Origin: Mya arenaria
Lineage: Eukaryota; Mollusca; Bivalvia; Myida; Myidae
Assembly: GCF_026914265.1 (NCBI RefSeq)
Contig: NC_069124.1
Location: forward strand, 18,435,088-18,499,087
Reading direction: 5' to 3'
DNA length: 64,000 bases
Position 1 is the stretch's first letter. Each line of letters opens with the position of its first letter. Below, piece after piece: positions 13,800-26,901 of the stretch. The notes below the pieces were generated by a model. The model was not told where the DNA came from and did not search any database. It worked only from the letters and a program-made list of their open reading frames with translations. The translations under genes and the position numbers were made by a program.

Positions 13800-13990
13800 A
13801 AAAAACCTAGTTTGATATATTAGTTTATATATTATATATGTTGTGTGTTCTTATGTAGTTTTGTGCTGTTGTTCCATGTTTCTGGTTTGTTGTTTTTGTG
13901 TTTTGAGTGATTGACTTTGACCATGTGCTATCAAACGGGGTTCATGTTTAAACTTTCGACATCTGGACTTGTTTCAGTAGTTTTACATAT
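13800..13990 (+). repeat. Dispersed repeat family R2, copy 1
   Basis: Shares TTGTTCCATGTTTCTGG, TTTTTGTGTTTT, a GTGC-ATCAAACGGGGTT block and CATGTTTAAACTTTCGAC with 16,540-16,710. Part of it recurs inverted at 37,900-37,990. Non-coding. Confidence 0.65.
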
Positions 13991-14236
13991 AGATGCTGCA
14001 GTTGAACACATTCATGATCTTTGTCAGCAAAAAATTGTAAAAATGCTGTAATAGAATTTAAAATGACCGTCTATGTAGTCAACCTATTACACTGCCAATA
14101 TGAGATCTAGCATTTTATTCTCATCTTTTTAACCTTTTTCCGTTCTCCATAAGCATACTGAAAAACTATGTACGAAGATATTATGTGGTGGGATTAGAAT
14201 TGGTATTACCCCGTGTGGTAAGAATAATTGTGGTGG

Positions 14237-14394
14237 TATATTATACCCTTATTGAAAGGCTTGTTGGTCAAAATTAAGGACGAGTGTACTATTGCGCGAG
14301 GCCGTTTGGAAACAGTTTTCTATATCTTATACGACAGCGAGCAGATTATTTTGATTATTAACCGACAAGCCATTCAATGAGTGTATAATATTCT
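14237..14394. mobile_element. Short MITE-like inverted-repeat element, about 158 bp
   Basis: The left arm at 14,237-14,272 (ATTATACCCTTATTGAAAGG, then CTTGTTGGTCAAAA) is mirrored on the right at 14,350-14,394 (TTTTGATTATTAACCGACAAG, then CCATTCAATGAGTGTATAAT). The arms are about 38-42 bp and imperfect. There is no open frame. Target duplication could not be fixed. Confidence 0.65.
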
Positions 14395-14399
14395 CCTTT

Positions 14400-14615
14400 T
14401 ATGTATGGAATTTGACAGACATGAAAGAAAATGATAGATCGGAACAGAACTTATTTTAATCTCCCACAACCTATATTATCCTAGAAGAATCATTATGTAG
14501 ACAGCTGCTTTTGTAATGAAACTGCTTTTCTGTACAATATAGTGTTAAAATGTAATAAGTCTTTGCTTTCTCATGCAGTTTCTGATTTTGGGCCTGCATA
14601 AATTTCCATACAGTG
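14400..14615 (+). repeat. Dispersed repeat family R1, copy 3
   Basis: Contains GACAGACATG, TTAATCTCCCACA, TATTATCCTAGAAG, TCATTATGTAGACAG and TTTTGTAATGAAACTG in the R1 order, ending in a GCAGTTTCTGATTTTGGGCC segment. It is the most diverged of the three forward copies. Confidence 0.65.
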
Positions 14616-16539
14616 CAAACTAAAAGTACAACACCAGACACATTATGAAATAAACCCTCTTAAGAGGCAATTGTTACGCGCACAAACGACATTGACGATA
14701 GACACAAAGGTTCAAACGCAGACCACACACACATTAAAATATATTTAACAATAAACAATGGGTTTACCGCCTTGGAACGGTCAGCAGGACACGAATTTAC
14801 TGAAACACTGAGTTTTTTAGGGGATAACAGTAGCATGAATGGGCATATTTTTACATTTGTCCCAACATCTTTCAATGATAACACAACTAAAAATATAAGC
14901 CTTATCAGGGCTAGCGAAGTAAAACTTATAAACTCCTTATCTAAAATTTAGTATCGACTAGTTAATGTTGAGTTTTAAAGCGAACGGTAAAAATGATGTT
15001 GTTACGAAAGACAACATCAATGATATATAAAGCTTTTTCCTGAAAAGCTATTTTGCATGGCGTTGAAAACAAATTGGTCGGGTAAATCATTTGCTAAAAC
15101 TTTTCGTTCTATTTTTGCGCAACACCTGTCTTTTTTCAAAATCTCCCACGCCGCTTTCAAAGCTACTAATCATTCTTGGTTTGTTTCATAAAAACATCAG
15201 CATCCAATGTCTGGCGATGAGCAATAAGTGTCGTTTTATATACTACAAAACAAGTCACTTCTGGTTTTTGCAAGGAGTATTGTGCTTTCTAATAACAGTT
15301 ATGTATTCTTTGCAAGTCTTTGGATGAATTCACCCCAGGAGCCAAAATAATGCCTACATTGACATGTATGTGTTACTTCCAAGCAAGACATTTTATATGT
15401 CTTGTAATGTAAATTTACGTGACAAAACACATAATATATTATCGTTTTCCGTTTTGTGAATATAGATAACGAATTGATATTATCGCAATTATCCTCAGCT
15501 TTTATGGCCAATCAAATCAATTAAGATTATATTCATTATAAGCTTGTCTTAATTATCATAAAATGCAGTTGAATGAAAACATAATCTCCGAATTGACTTT
15601 ATGGTTAAGAGTATATTAACAAATAGGAAAACCTGAATTATATAGCTATTGTATTGAGCTATGAAAAAGCCGAATAAACTTCATGAAACATTTCCAAATT
15701 TAACTTCTTCGGAAAAAAAAACAATAACGATTTCATTCTTTTTATACAAGTATTTTCAAAGGAAATTATAGACAACAATTGTTATAGAGAAAATTAGAAT
15801 TTTACAAATACAACACGTCGGATTTAATCTACATAAAACCATTGTATTTAGGTGTCAGATGTTGTATTTATTATCTTAAGAATTTACAGAAGTATATAGA
15901 AAAAAACACTACACGAGACACGGTCAACACAAACATGACAAAGAACACAAAATCACTATATTTGTTTTTTACGAACGATTTAGTTCATGAGGTTCTGGGT
16001 TTTTTTTATTTAAAAAAAAAACATAAGTTATGTAAGTAGTATATTATGAGCGAAGGGATTTTGCTGCGAAACACCGATCTTCTTCAACGAAAATTAATTT
16101 ATTGTCTGCCTGACCATTATGCTTTCAATGTTTTCCATTATTTCGTCATTTATTAAGCATAACATCAAACAATTGTTATTAAAACCCACCTGTAAGCGAA
16201 AACACATTAAGGCTCGCACTTAATACAATTATATTTCCACTCATAATAGTTTTAGAGTGCCGCCTTTTTGTTCGCCGCCATCATTCCTTAAAGTTTTGAG
16301 TGTTTGCGTCTGAGACTCAATGCAACTGACACATAATGTTATATATTGGTAGATCATGGCATTATTAGACCTTTTTGCGTTTTGTGATGCTGTCCGTGGC
16401 AAGTTAGGATTAGTTAGGATATATGCCCACTACCTTATCCTCATGTGCATTTTTTTTTATTGTTATTAAACTTAAAATACATTTTACTGACCGCTCCAAG
16501 GCGGTGCCAAACAATCCTTGGTAAACAGCCCTGTTTTTT
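14616..16539. other. Non-coding stretch with a fragment of the large repeat unit
   Basis: Around 14,760-14,880 the phrases CGCCTTGGAACGGTCAG, GGGGATAACAGTAGCATG and ACATTTGTCCC match the 3' part of the large unit copies at 38.1 and 61.65 kb. No coding exon is supported. Confidence 0.4.
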
Positions 16540-16710
16540 TATAAAGTATATAAATTATGTAATGGGTTGTTTGTCGAGTTTATTACTGTTGTTTCATGTT
16601 TCTAGTTTGTGATTGTTTGTTTTTGTGTTTTATGTCTTTGGCGTTGAACCTGTGCCATTAAATGGGGTTTATGTTTAAACTTCGACTACTGTGCTTGTTT
16701 CTGTATTTTT
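16540..16710 (+). repeat. Dispersed repeat family R2, copy 2
   Basis: Matches copy 1 (13,800-13,990) through TTGTTTCATGTTTCTAG, GTTTTTGTGTTTT, ATTAAATGGGGTTTATG and TTTAAACTTCGACTAC. Non-coding. Confidence 0.65.
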
Positions 16711-19554
16711 AATACACACATTTATATGTATACATAGCTAATGTAATGTATAAGTTGAAGTATTAGTTATGGGTGGTGAAAACAAGCTCACAGTCCTTTA
16801 CTAATTGCGGTACTGCCTTCTATAATAAAACATTGAGACGTATAAACAAATGCATTCTTAAGTATCAAAAGTGATTACGTTTGATAATATTAAAGGCTCT
16901 TATTATAGAAATACAATCATATTTGTATTATATTGGATGAAACTATTCCTAAAACTTCCTCTCAATTTCAACGGATATACTTTTTAATGCAAAACGCTGG
17001 TGATGCCAAGCAGATTAAAAACAGTCTCCCGTAATGCGATTACATCTAAGTGTTCAACTGTAAAGCATATGCATTATCTCTTCAAACACATGAATCTTTG
17101 TTAATATTTGTCTGACAAAAAATATCTTATTTGATTAATAAAACGTCTGTTTCGTGCTAATTTAGCTAATGCATTTTCTTGATTCGATCTTCACAAGATA
17201 GTAAAATATTGGAGAAAAACGAGTTCGACATATAGCGTCACAGGTATGCAAATTGGCAAGTAGAAGCTCAAAATGAATTTTATTAGTCGGCATTGACGGA
17301 GATTATTATCTGTTGACCGACTAGCTTTTTAAACAGAAAACTAAACCTGATTTTAGGTTTGTCGTTCATGAGTAAACACCATGCTAAGTTTATAACATCA
17401 GAATGTTATTTGTCTGTAAAGGCACAATTTTGTCATATCACAAATGATTGCCAATTTGCACATTTTTAAACTTTAAGCTTTTTCTCAGAGGCATTATAAG
17501 TACATTACATAAAAGCGGAAAGAAAAGAAAGGAAGATCTTAAAGAAATATCATACCATACCGTTAAAAACTTATGAGATAATTATGTTGGTAAATGTTGA
17601 ATAACAGCTGATTTACAAGGTGGATTTTAATCTGATTTAGAATTTATCATAAAAATTCTTCCTTTTTACGAAAATGTCAACATCATGCAAAATAAATATT
17701 CCTTATGAAATATTATGTTATAATATGTTATTTGGATGGTCGTCAGGTTTATGACAGTTTAAATGGCGCTTCCCATACAATGCAAACAACATGGCCTGTT
17801 ATTCCTTCCAACGATACATTTACAAGGCAAAGTGAACACATATTACTTGAGAATGAGCTGATAAATGAATGTGACTTTTAATGTCATTTTGGAATTAAGC
17901 CTTATCGGCTTGTGACATCAAAGGTGGATTGTTTTAAACTTCAAGGATTTATTTTCAAATATGTAAATGAGTGGACCCTCGGTCAACCAGCTCTGTATAT
18001 ATATATATATATATATAATCGTATAGTAATCAATAAGTTGGTGGGTCAATGGGCTAAAACATTGTCTCAACGCATTACTTATTACCATAAAATAAACAGA
18101 CAAACAATCTGATTTATTCCCCAAATGTATAGACCGCTGAGAAGGTGTTCACTGCTGCAGGTCATGGAAGCGTATACGAGAGACAGGGCCTTGCCACGAA
18201 GCAAGTATGGAAAAAATCTTGAAAATCAATGTAATTGATTAAACGTGTCGTCCTATTATTGAGCTCTCGCTAATGGCTAAAATCAGTATGGTCAAACAAA
18301 CGTTAAATATTTTGTTTTTAAAAATCAAGAATTTGATATGTGGTGAGAAAGGATCTTACGTAACTTCCACTGCGCTATGCCTTTATAAACTACATTGAAC
18401 TTTTTCCGCCAAAGCCAATTACACTAAAGTATTTATACACATTTTGAACACGAATTATACAAAAGTGTAGTGCGCATGAAGTCGATAGATCAGTGTTGTT
18501 AGATACTACGTCAATAGAAAAGGACAATATGGAGTTTAAATACTCTTTTGTTACGATGTTACAGATGAAGATTTTGTGCCAATTCTCCTAACATTCTGTT
18601 CCACACAGCTGTCTGTTTTCCTTGTGTTTCATCATTTTGTTAAGATTTTGGATTTCGATCTGGGCATTTCACAATGAATAAATAATCAAGTTGCGCAGAG
18701 ATCTTAATGAAGGTTTCATTAATATTACTTATCACAAGCAGATCTAGATTGAATGCAGGTGCAATAACAACACAGTAGATTGCTGTAGCTAAAGAGCTCT
18801 ATTTTTAGAATGTGTCCAAAGCGTTATAATCGCCATCTGTCTTTATATACTGTAATGATAAGATTCATGAGTGCTTTATAATAATATGCAATTGTAATGT
18901 TTATTGTGTTCATTTGTTTTTCTGTCAATTATTGGTGGAAAGAAAAATTACAAATAGATAATTACTGTCATAAAACGGCAAACAAATGGTATATAGTTAG
19001 ATACATATATTAAGGGTCAAATATTGAATTATCAAAGCAATTTAAGGTTTAGTTCAATAAAAAATGAGTTTCGCTGAAATTAGTTTATTTTTTACTTCAT
19101 GCAATCCATAAAATATCAGCAATGGTGTTGGTCAGATGGAAACTAAAACCTGACATACAAACCCACACACTCATTGGGTTAAAAAGCATTAAACTACATG
19201 TAAACTCTTTAACCTGAATATTACCTGAATATTAAGATTGGTTGAATATATGGGCACATGTTTCAAACGGTCAATAGACCTCTTTTCGGTAGCAATATAA
19301 CGTGATCTTTGGACAGGAATCTCTATGTCAAACAATGTATATATATATGAAATGTTGCATGTGGATGGATATTATTAATATTTAATCAGTTAGAGATATG
19401 TTTAAATGTATATGGATCTAGGCGACAATAGTTATTAACAAATCGTTAAACTCTACTTTTTCATCGCAAACTTTTATCGAATCTATTATATTATAATGAC
19501 GCCTGTTGAATGTCCGTTTAGACCTTTGAACACAACAAAGATTATAAGTATCTT
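16711..19554. other. Non-coding stretch with a TA microsatellite
   Basis: A (TA)n run lies at 17,996-18,018. A weak hairpin (TAGTCGG with CCGACTA) lies at about 17,289-17,329. A splice-like acceptor at about 18,163 followed by 25 open codons was considered and not accepted. Nothing else is supported. Confidence 0.4.
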
Positions 19555-20170
19555 CCATGGTCGAGAGTGTAAGATAGGTTCATTCCGACCCGAGCGTAGG
19601 GTGTTTTGCGGAAACTCGGTAAACCTCGGTAGGGTGTTTTGCGGAAACGAGGTTTACCGAGTTTCCGCAAAACACCCTGCGCGAGGGTCGGGATGAACCT
19701 ATCTTATACGAGCGGCTATGGTAGATGCTTTTTCTCCCACCTCAGTTAAACAAAATTAAGTAAAAATGTATTTTTTGCTGGAACTCTTATTTGCTTAGTG
19801 AAAATAATTGCGTATGGATATGCGATAGCACGTGGTTGTCATGGATATACGCGCAGTGATCAAGTTAATGTTAATGGTCAAATCGGTCTTTTTAAATAGT
19901 TCTAAGGAAAATGAAGCCTTATTTCTTAAATGGTGCCTGAAAACTGTTTTATTGTGACATTTGAAGCGAGAAATAATTAATTAGCATTCGAAATATTACC
20001 ATAAGACAAGATTTCCTTGATGCTACTGACGACAGTCTTCAACAAGGGAGGTAATTACAATGTGGTAAAAGGAGTTCCATACGGGCATTTTATCTTCGCC
20101 CGTGGGCAAGATAAGAATATCTAGCATGGTTAAATTATTGGATCTACTTATCTGAGGTGGGAGAAATATA
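19555..20170. mobile_element. Palindromic MITE-like composite
   Basis: The core is an inverted repeat with 59-bp arms at 19,570-19,628 and 19,648-19,706 (about 55 of 59 positions pair), separated by a 19-bp loop that itself repeats GTAGGGTGTTTTGCGGAAA from the left arm. Further out, TCTCCCACCTCAG at about 19,734 is mirrored by CTGAGGTGGGAGA at about 20,153, and a small hairpin (TTATCTT-GCCC, GGGC-AAGATAA) lies at 20,090-20,114. The core is more GC-rich than its surroundings. No coding capacity; it looks like a fold-back, non-autonomous transposon. Confidence 0.7.
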
Positions 20171-23100
20171 TGGCTCTACATTCAATTTGTGAATGAGGAA
20201 TGGCAATAAATATAGGCAATTTTAAATGAAAACTGTAACTTTTAACTCAAGTTCTGTATCTTATGTAATGTAAGAATGTAGTATAGTGTTGTTGCTGTAA
20301 AAACACATCCACATAAACACTTATGGAAGCCTCCTAGTGTCACTTTGAATACTTAATTTTAGATGTATCTCATTACCAGAAGATATATCATGAAAAGTAG
20401 ATTGAACTGTCGTACTACTAGGCTACCATACAAACTACTGAAGAAAAAACGCAAAAATAATAAATTGCAAACATTCGCATGTTTCAAATTATAGCATTGC
20501 GTTAGCATCGTAAAGATATGAGATCAACTTTGATTGACATATTCACTTTTATAACCCAAAATAACGATAATTACTTCCACAAAATAAACATCCAGTATCA
20601 GTTTGAGTGCTTTCCTCCTAACAAAAAGAAAGCGTTTGATTTTGGTTCGACGAGAATTTTCCGGTAAAATTCATGAGAATGAGAGGAAGTTCTTTTAATG
20701 ATGCACTCTTTCAACGCCATATGTTTTTAGGCGTCAGCCACCTGATAGCATACAGGTTTGATCCGAATCTTATCTCGTTTTTTGGCTGTGACGTTTTTGG
20801 TTGGATACAATTAGAACATATTTTGTTGAAACCTGTTGAAAACATTCGCAGGAATTTATTAGCTATCGACTGATCGTGAAAGGTACGAAATCAAACAGAA
20901 ATTTTAAATACCTCTGATCGTTCAAAACGACATTCGTGATTTATCAAAAACGTTTATTTGCAGTAGGGGTATTGTATTCTTGGAAAAATATGCCAATGAG
21001 TGCAAAGTCCTTAAAGACCGAAGCTCAATATTAAAACAGTCAATCCTTAGTATTTTGTTGAGCATTATTTTGAAAAGTAAGTATATCAAGTATATTGAGA
21101 AAATCATTATGTTTGGCAGCATTACGCTCGCACATTTGTTATTTTTAAATTCCATACCATCGCAGTATTTCAAGCAGAATGAGTTCAGAACATGTATGGT
21201 AAGTGAACTAGTTCTACGATGATTCATTTAAGATTAAGTTGTCAAAATTGCCCAATTAGTTCCTCTTCGAGTGCCAAATGTCACCGACTCGGAAGAGTAT
21301 GCTTCAAGTCCAGAGATCAATCCAGTGACACACTGATTGCAAAATCAGACGCTCTACGAAATTAGCTGACCGACTCGGATAGTTCACATTTTCTCTAACC
21401 TTTACGTACGATTAGGTCTTGACATACTAAAAACTTCTATTTTTATATTCAGTACTGAGATATCAAATAGTTGGCTTTGGTCATATTTCACAAAATCTTT
21501 ACTTACGGCTCTCCTTAAAAGCGGGTGAAAGTAAACTCAAATAAACACATTTGTATGGGTATATCTTATATTGTAACGGCAACCAAATGCATTCCAATAG
21601 CATGTTTGCATTTTGTTTATGTTTACGGGAATAAAGTGTGGCAACGAAACGTTCAGATACCCATGCAATGATTTGACCAAACCATTTAGAACTTAGAACT
21701 CAGATATGCGTTCAAAATTGATTTATTTGGCATAGTGATAGTTTTATATGATTTACAAAATAATCTGAACCGCATCTTGAAGTTTTAACGGTGGATGATA
21801 AGGATGGCAGGCAATCATACTGACAGAAACAGAACGACGCAATCCACCCCATTACAACAAAAACATATAGAGGTCTGAAACATTTTTTTTTTAGAAATGA
21901 GATAAGTACAAAGAATGCATTAAAGTTAAATTTGAAGGTGAATTACCGAGGAGAGTTGCCATTGTATGACGAATGTTGCCATGCAACCGCGGCCAGAGTT
22001 TGTAAACTACATGTATGAACAGTTTCTGAATGCAGATATGGTAGTCTTGGTTTTTGTACTTTTAGACCGGTCGTTTGTTCACCTTTGGTCATATTTTACC
22101 AGGAAAAGTAGTAACATTGCGATTGCTCTTTTGAGATCCATTTTATTTTCTAGAACTACAAAGTATACGCCGTCCTATTTTACTGATGACGTGAGCTATG
22201 TTGGTTTAACATTTATAGATGAGCTGAGTTACCGAAATTAATTCCGGAAATGCGTAATTTCTCCATTTACAAGTTGCACCGGCGTTATTTTTTAAGATAG
22301 CTAACACAGCTCGGCTTATTAATGTTTGTCTTTCCAATGTGCTATGTAAAGGGTCTAGTAGGATAGTTATCCCTTAAAACCGTGAGCGAGTCCCTTTAGT
22401 GCGAAATATCCAGGTCAGATTCAAGCCTGCTAGCAGACAAAAGGTTTTCAATTAATTTTTGTATCAATGTCAATAAAAATGTTAATACAAAAACAAACAG
22501 CCAAAAAGCAAAGCCAAGATTAAAGTTTAAGAAATGGAATACTTGTCAAAGTTTTCATCTCTATGGACAGTAAATTGTAAGTGTCAGTTTTGGAAAGTGT
22601 AACAGTAAGAGTGTCTTTTGTAGAGCTTTATCTAGAGTGCTTTATACACTTTACAGAATGTCATTTTGTTAACAAATATCAGTTTGTTGATTGGTGGCCC
22701 TGTGCATGGCCGAAAATGGCAACTTTATGTAACAATGAAATAAATATATATTGTGTACTTTTTCCAAGCAAATTAGTTCAGAACATGCAAGGTATGTGAT
22801 CAATGATGATCCATCTTACATTAAGTTTGTCAAAATTCTCCAATTATTTTCTTGAACGCGTTGAGTGTTATTAACATATGTTTCTAATGTAAAATACCTT
22901 TTAAACAAATACTTTGTTGAAATGACTCACTATCGGTTCACCCGTTAAATTCTTACGCCTTGCCAGATAAACTTTCCCCATCCACGGCACTAATATACCG
23001 GTTCTGCAATTAAAAGTTCAGTGCTTTGCTGTAACCAGTGACAAGAATTTCCAAGCTTCACTGCCTTTTCAAACACTTGTGGATCGTAGGTTACTCACTG

Positions 23101-23934
23101 GCAAAACGAAGAAGATAAAGTTAATTTAGGAAACTTGTTTACAAAACATGTCTGTTTACGATATATACAATTAATTTCTTGCGCGATGTTTACAATGAAT
23201 ACAATTTTACTTCTTCTCCAAATGCTTAGCTTGCAGGTAAAATAGGTTTTGGATATATTCTGCGTTCTTTCTTTAGAAGATCTTCAAAGCGGACATTACT
23301 TTGAAGTTCAAGGAGAAAACGAAACTTTAAACTAAATAACACAACAAGACCGTTACACATGGGTTTTAACAGCGCTGATAATTGTAAATCCTGAAAAAAT
23401 AGCCGGGTGTCGGTTTGAGTATGAAGAATTCATGCCGTAAGCTGTGTGAAGGGGCTTGGACCCCTTTTAAAAATCGTTTTCAAAGTCAATTATTTTTATT
23501 TCAAGGTACTTCCTACTGCGTTTGATGCAAAGTAATCTTTCAACTGTACATTAGTCAAAAGCTCTGAATCATCATTTTTGGAATTATCCTGAACTTAAGA
23601 GACCCTGTGGTTTTTCAGTCAAACAAATGCACTTTTACATTTATTCTTTTTAAATTATCAAGCTTTTTTGAGGCTAAATATTTCCAATATTGCAAACGGT
23701 TATTCCATAATGTGTTGTTTTGAGCTATACCAAATGCGACGTGAATTCACTTAGCAATTCATATAGACATATGATGGACTATGTAAATCTTTAAGAACAT
23801 ATTACTTACAGGCCCTTAAGCTGTGTTTATGATTTCTAATGAAAAATGTTTAAAATATCAAGCTGAAAAGTGAAGACATGAGCTGAGTTTATAGATATAG
23901 TTATATTAGAAATATTAGTTGTAACAATCTGCCG
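20171..23934. other. Stretch with no supported gene
   Basis: A 91-codon frame at 21,966-22,241 (+) and a 66-codon frame at 20,673-20,873 (+) look slightly less repetitive than the background, but they show no domain, signal peptide or membrane pattern that I recognise. A minus-strand segment near 22,995-23,090 preceded by a pyrimidine-rich acceptor was considered as a terminal exon and not accepted. Confidence 0.35.
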
Positions 23935-24005
23935 GCAGCAGGATTCGAACCCGGGTAATCTTAAGTCTGCAGTCGAGGTCATGTCTATTACACCAAAGTA
24001 TACAT
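23935..24005 (-). repeat. tRNA-derived SINE head (tRNA-Cys-like)
   Basis: On the minus strand the segment has an A-box-like TTTGGTGTAATAG, an anticodon-arm-like GACTGCAGA (GCA, as in tRNA-Cys) and a strong B-box GGGTTCGAATCC, ending in TGCTGCCGG. The acceptor strands do not pair. The terminal motif (CGGCAGCAGGATT on plus) is shared with 29,143 and 40,688, so these belong to one SINE-like family. Confidence 0.6.
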
Positions 24006-24786
24006 TCCGAGAGAGTTAAGTTTAAAATATAAACACTAGAAGCAGATTCTGCTTAACAGTCAGTTTAAGGTTGTTAAAGGTAATGTGCTATGCAAAGATA
24101 TAGCTGTGGAAGAGGCGTTGAATGTTCATGAACACATTATCAAAATCGGGTTTTCGGGTGAATTATTCAAAAATAATATGCTGATTTTATATTTTCAAGA
24201 GATAAACAACAAACAAATGAAAACACTATGTTTACGTTTCAAGCTGTAAAAATAAGCAAAATAATTATTGGGAAAAAACGTTTATATATAATCCGAAAAC
24301 ATGCTTGGAAAGGGGTGTAATCATATGTATGGTAGTTTTATTTGCTGTAAAAAATGGTCAAAACGGTAAAATCTACCATGTTTTTGCATTCAAAATATAA
24401 AAAAATGTATCAATTACCAGATCAATTTTTGCGATATCGATATATTTTTAAATGTGGAAAGATGATATTTGAGTCAACTGACTTTTATCCCTTGCATATC
24501 TTGGAATATGCTTACAAACATAAATTGTTTTCAATTATATGTTTTTAAACCTCTTTATTGTTTTCTAGTTGTAGTTTTATCTCAAAGTTCTCAAAGTTGT
24601 ATCAGACAATGCAAAATATAGTTTCTTATAAATAAAAAAAGCGAAACCTGTTTTTATATGTTTATTCCCAAAAGAAAAACAACAACAGTACAATTCACAT
24701 TCAAGTGCTTCCGCTTTGTATCAATTTCTGCAATAGCTCATTAAAATACAATTGTGTATCATATTACAATTTCAAACCTGTATAAG

Positions 24787-24860
24787 CGATGTCCTCGATC
24801 TAAGGATCGAGTCAGTGATCGCAGTTCGGTAGGTGCTTTACCATTTGAGCTAGCATGTCA
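24787..24860 (-). repeat. tRNA-like SINE head
   Basis: The minus strand carries a good A-box (GCTAGCTCAAATGG) and a B-box-like GACTCGATCC with tRNA spacing. The arms pair imperfectly, so a decayed tRNA-derived sequence is the best reading. Confidence 0.5.
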
Positions 24861-25550
24861 ACTTGTTGATTTTATCGCAAACTACAATCTTTAAACAATT
24901 CATTGATACTTAAATCACTAGGATGAACAATCCCTAAATATTTACAACGACGAAAATAGCTTTTGCTGATCCGCAAATTAGCTGGATGAAGTGAGGATAT
25001 TCTGGATATTTCCTTTGAAGAAACTATTGATACAATGAAGAGGTTTATTTTGTTTTTACTAAATAATTATCGAGTTTTTCACTGAAAGCATATTTTTGTA
25101 CTTTCCTTGTTATCAATATAAAAATATCTTAACAATTCGGAAAACTTATTAAGGTCAAAAGTTACAAAAATATAATATTTTCATCACTATTTTAAATAAT
25201 TATAATAATGAAAAGTATAAAAATTATTGCGCCAGCAACTATTCTCGGTCAACAATGGGTACCATATACACTGCAACTCGTTAGACAGACTCTTCTTTTT
25301 TATGTAAGTCATGTATACACTATTATTGAGGCTGTTTTTGTCAACCATGCAGTAAAAGTTGTAGACATTCAACTGATTATGTGTATTGCGATCAGGCCAC
25401 ACAGTTTAATACTGGTTTAAACTTAAAAAAGTCATACTATAGTTCATCAATCGGTCATTGAAGATGCTATGTTAGATATTGATGTTGGTAAATCAAACTG
25501 GTTTAGTTATGTTATGAACGTTTTCGCGCAATATGTTTTATTTTATCAGT
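24861..25550. other. Non-coding stretch
   Basis: AT-rich, nothing recognised. Overlapping open frames on both strands near 25,190-25,420 have no coding features. Confidence 0.4.
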
Positions 25551-26000
25551 GTGTGTATACCACGTGATAAATTACGTCATATATGCTACGTCGGAAGGCA
25601 ACCTTTTTCATAACATAAAACTTAAATAAAAAAATATGTTATCTTTTACTCCACCATTTTAATTGAAACAAAGGGCAGTCTATGATGCCTTCGTTTTATA
25701 ACCGGAGTGTGAAAAGGTAACTAGTTTCATCAAACACTTCGACAAACTGTTTTCTGTTTTGACAGTGCTCCGTCAGACGGCTGTATTGTGAAAAGGTTTG
25801 TCGAAGTGTTGAAACTATACTCTCAATCAAACTCTGGTAAAATACCGAAAGCGGGGCTCCGTAAGCGGCGTAGACTGCGGTATGTTTCATTTAAAATGGT
25901 GAGGAAGTAGGAAAGTAATCTTTGTTTAGTCTTCATTCGAAGCAAAATATTGTCTTCCGACGTAGCATATATGACGCAATTTATCACGTGGAATACACAC
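25551..26000. mobile_element. Fold-back (long palindromic) MITE, about 450 bp
   Basis: The two halves are reverse complements along most of their length. The outer arms are the clearest: from 25,551 the left end (GTGTGTATACCACGTGATAA and on through GCTACGTCGGAAG) is matched from 26,000 backwards with only a few differences over about 50 bp. Inner landmarks are mirrored too (CCACCATTTTAA with TTAAAATGGTG; CACTTCGACAAAC with GTTTGTCGAAGTG), leaving a centre near 25,775. No protein is encoded. Target duplication is not resolved. Confidence 0.85.
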
Positions 26001-26139
26001 TATTCATATGGTGTGATGATTCAAAGATAAACGAAAACCGTTTATTTGTATTTTTAAACAACGTCATATAGACGAATATTTACAACAATAGTAAAGAAAT
26101 GTCAACGAAAATGATATTTCAATTGTGTATAAAAAAGTT

Positions 26140-26458
26140 AAAACCTCATTTAAATTTGAATCTTATTTCGACTATATCGCGTCAAGAAATCTTAGAATTG
26201 TTATTACACAACTACGTATTTGTTTTGCATAATTTAAGATTACATACTGGTAGATATAATAGGCTATAAAGAAACTTGCGTCATTGTCAATTATGTGATT
26301 CTAATAAATTGGAAGATGAGTATCACTTTGTGTTTAAGTGTTCACCATATGCTTTTTTAAGACGAACTTATATTAAACTTTATTGCAGACCTAGCATTTT
26401 TAAACTTGTACAGCTGTTTAATACACAAAATAAATCTGAAATATTAACGAATATATAA
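26140..26458 (+). pseudogene. Decayed 3' end of a LINE reverse-transcriptase ORF
   Basis: The last 60 codons (26,276-26,458) carry the pattern RHCQLC...EDEYHFVFKCSPY, which is typical of the cysteine/histidine-rich C-terminus of non-LTR retrotransposon ORF2 proteins. Just upstream the same protein can be followed in another register (LRLHTGRYNR), but stops and frame changes interrupt it, so this is a truncated, dead copy. The endonuclease and polymerase domains are absent. The LINE clade cannot be told from this remnant. Confidence 0.6.
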
Positions 26459-26901
26459 ACATTGGTGCATTAATTAGTTGGTTGCTTTTTACATTTACAT
26501 ATATAATATTTAAGTCGCGTTTTATCTTTATGATGAGATATTCAATACTATATTCGTAATGTCAGTAAAATATATTGAAATGATTGTTTAAACATGTATA
26601 CGTATACGAAATAATATTCCTTTACTATTTAATGAAAAAATGCACAGTTTACGTGTAATAAATATTGTTTGTTCCATGTGCTGTTTAATATCGTTAATTT
26701 TGTTAACTCTTCCTCGCTAAAAAGCAGATGCATTATGAAGAAGCGTTCAAAAAGGAAAAATAGAGAGTGTTGCTTTAATAACGTGTTGCACTTGCTTTCT
26801 TTTTTAATATGTCTGCTTATAATACATGACTTATAATATTGAGGACATTACTTTACCCCACACGTCACAGTGTGCAAACAAAAACAGTTTAAGACAGTTA
26901 C

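Noticed and set aside
18150..18240. Plus-strand terminal exon after a CTGCAG acceptor (VMEAYTRDRALPRSKYGKN)
   Set aside because: It is isolated, with only 25 codons, no upstream exon and no recognised family.
22995..23090. Minus-strand terminal exon (TYDPQVFEKAVKLGNSCHW)
   Set aside because: The strongest acceptor places an immediate TGA in frame, and using the next AG is arbitrary. No homology was recognised.
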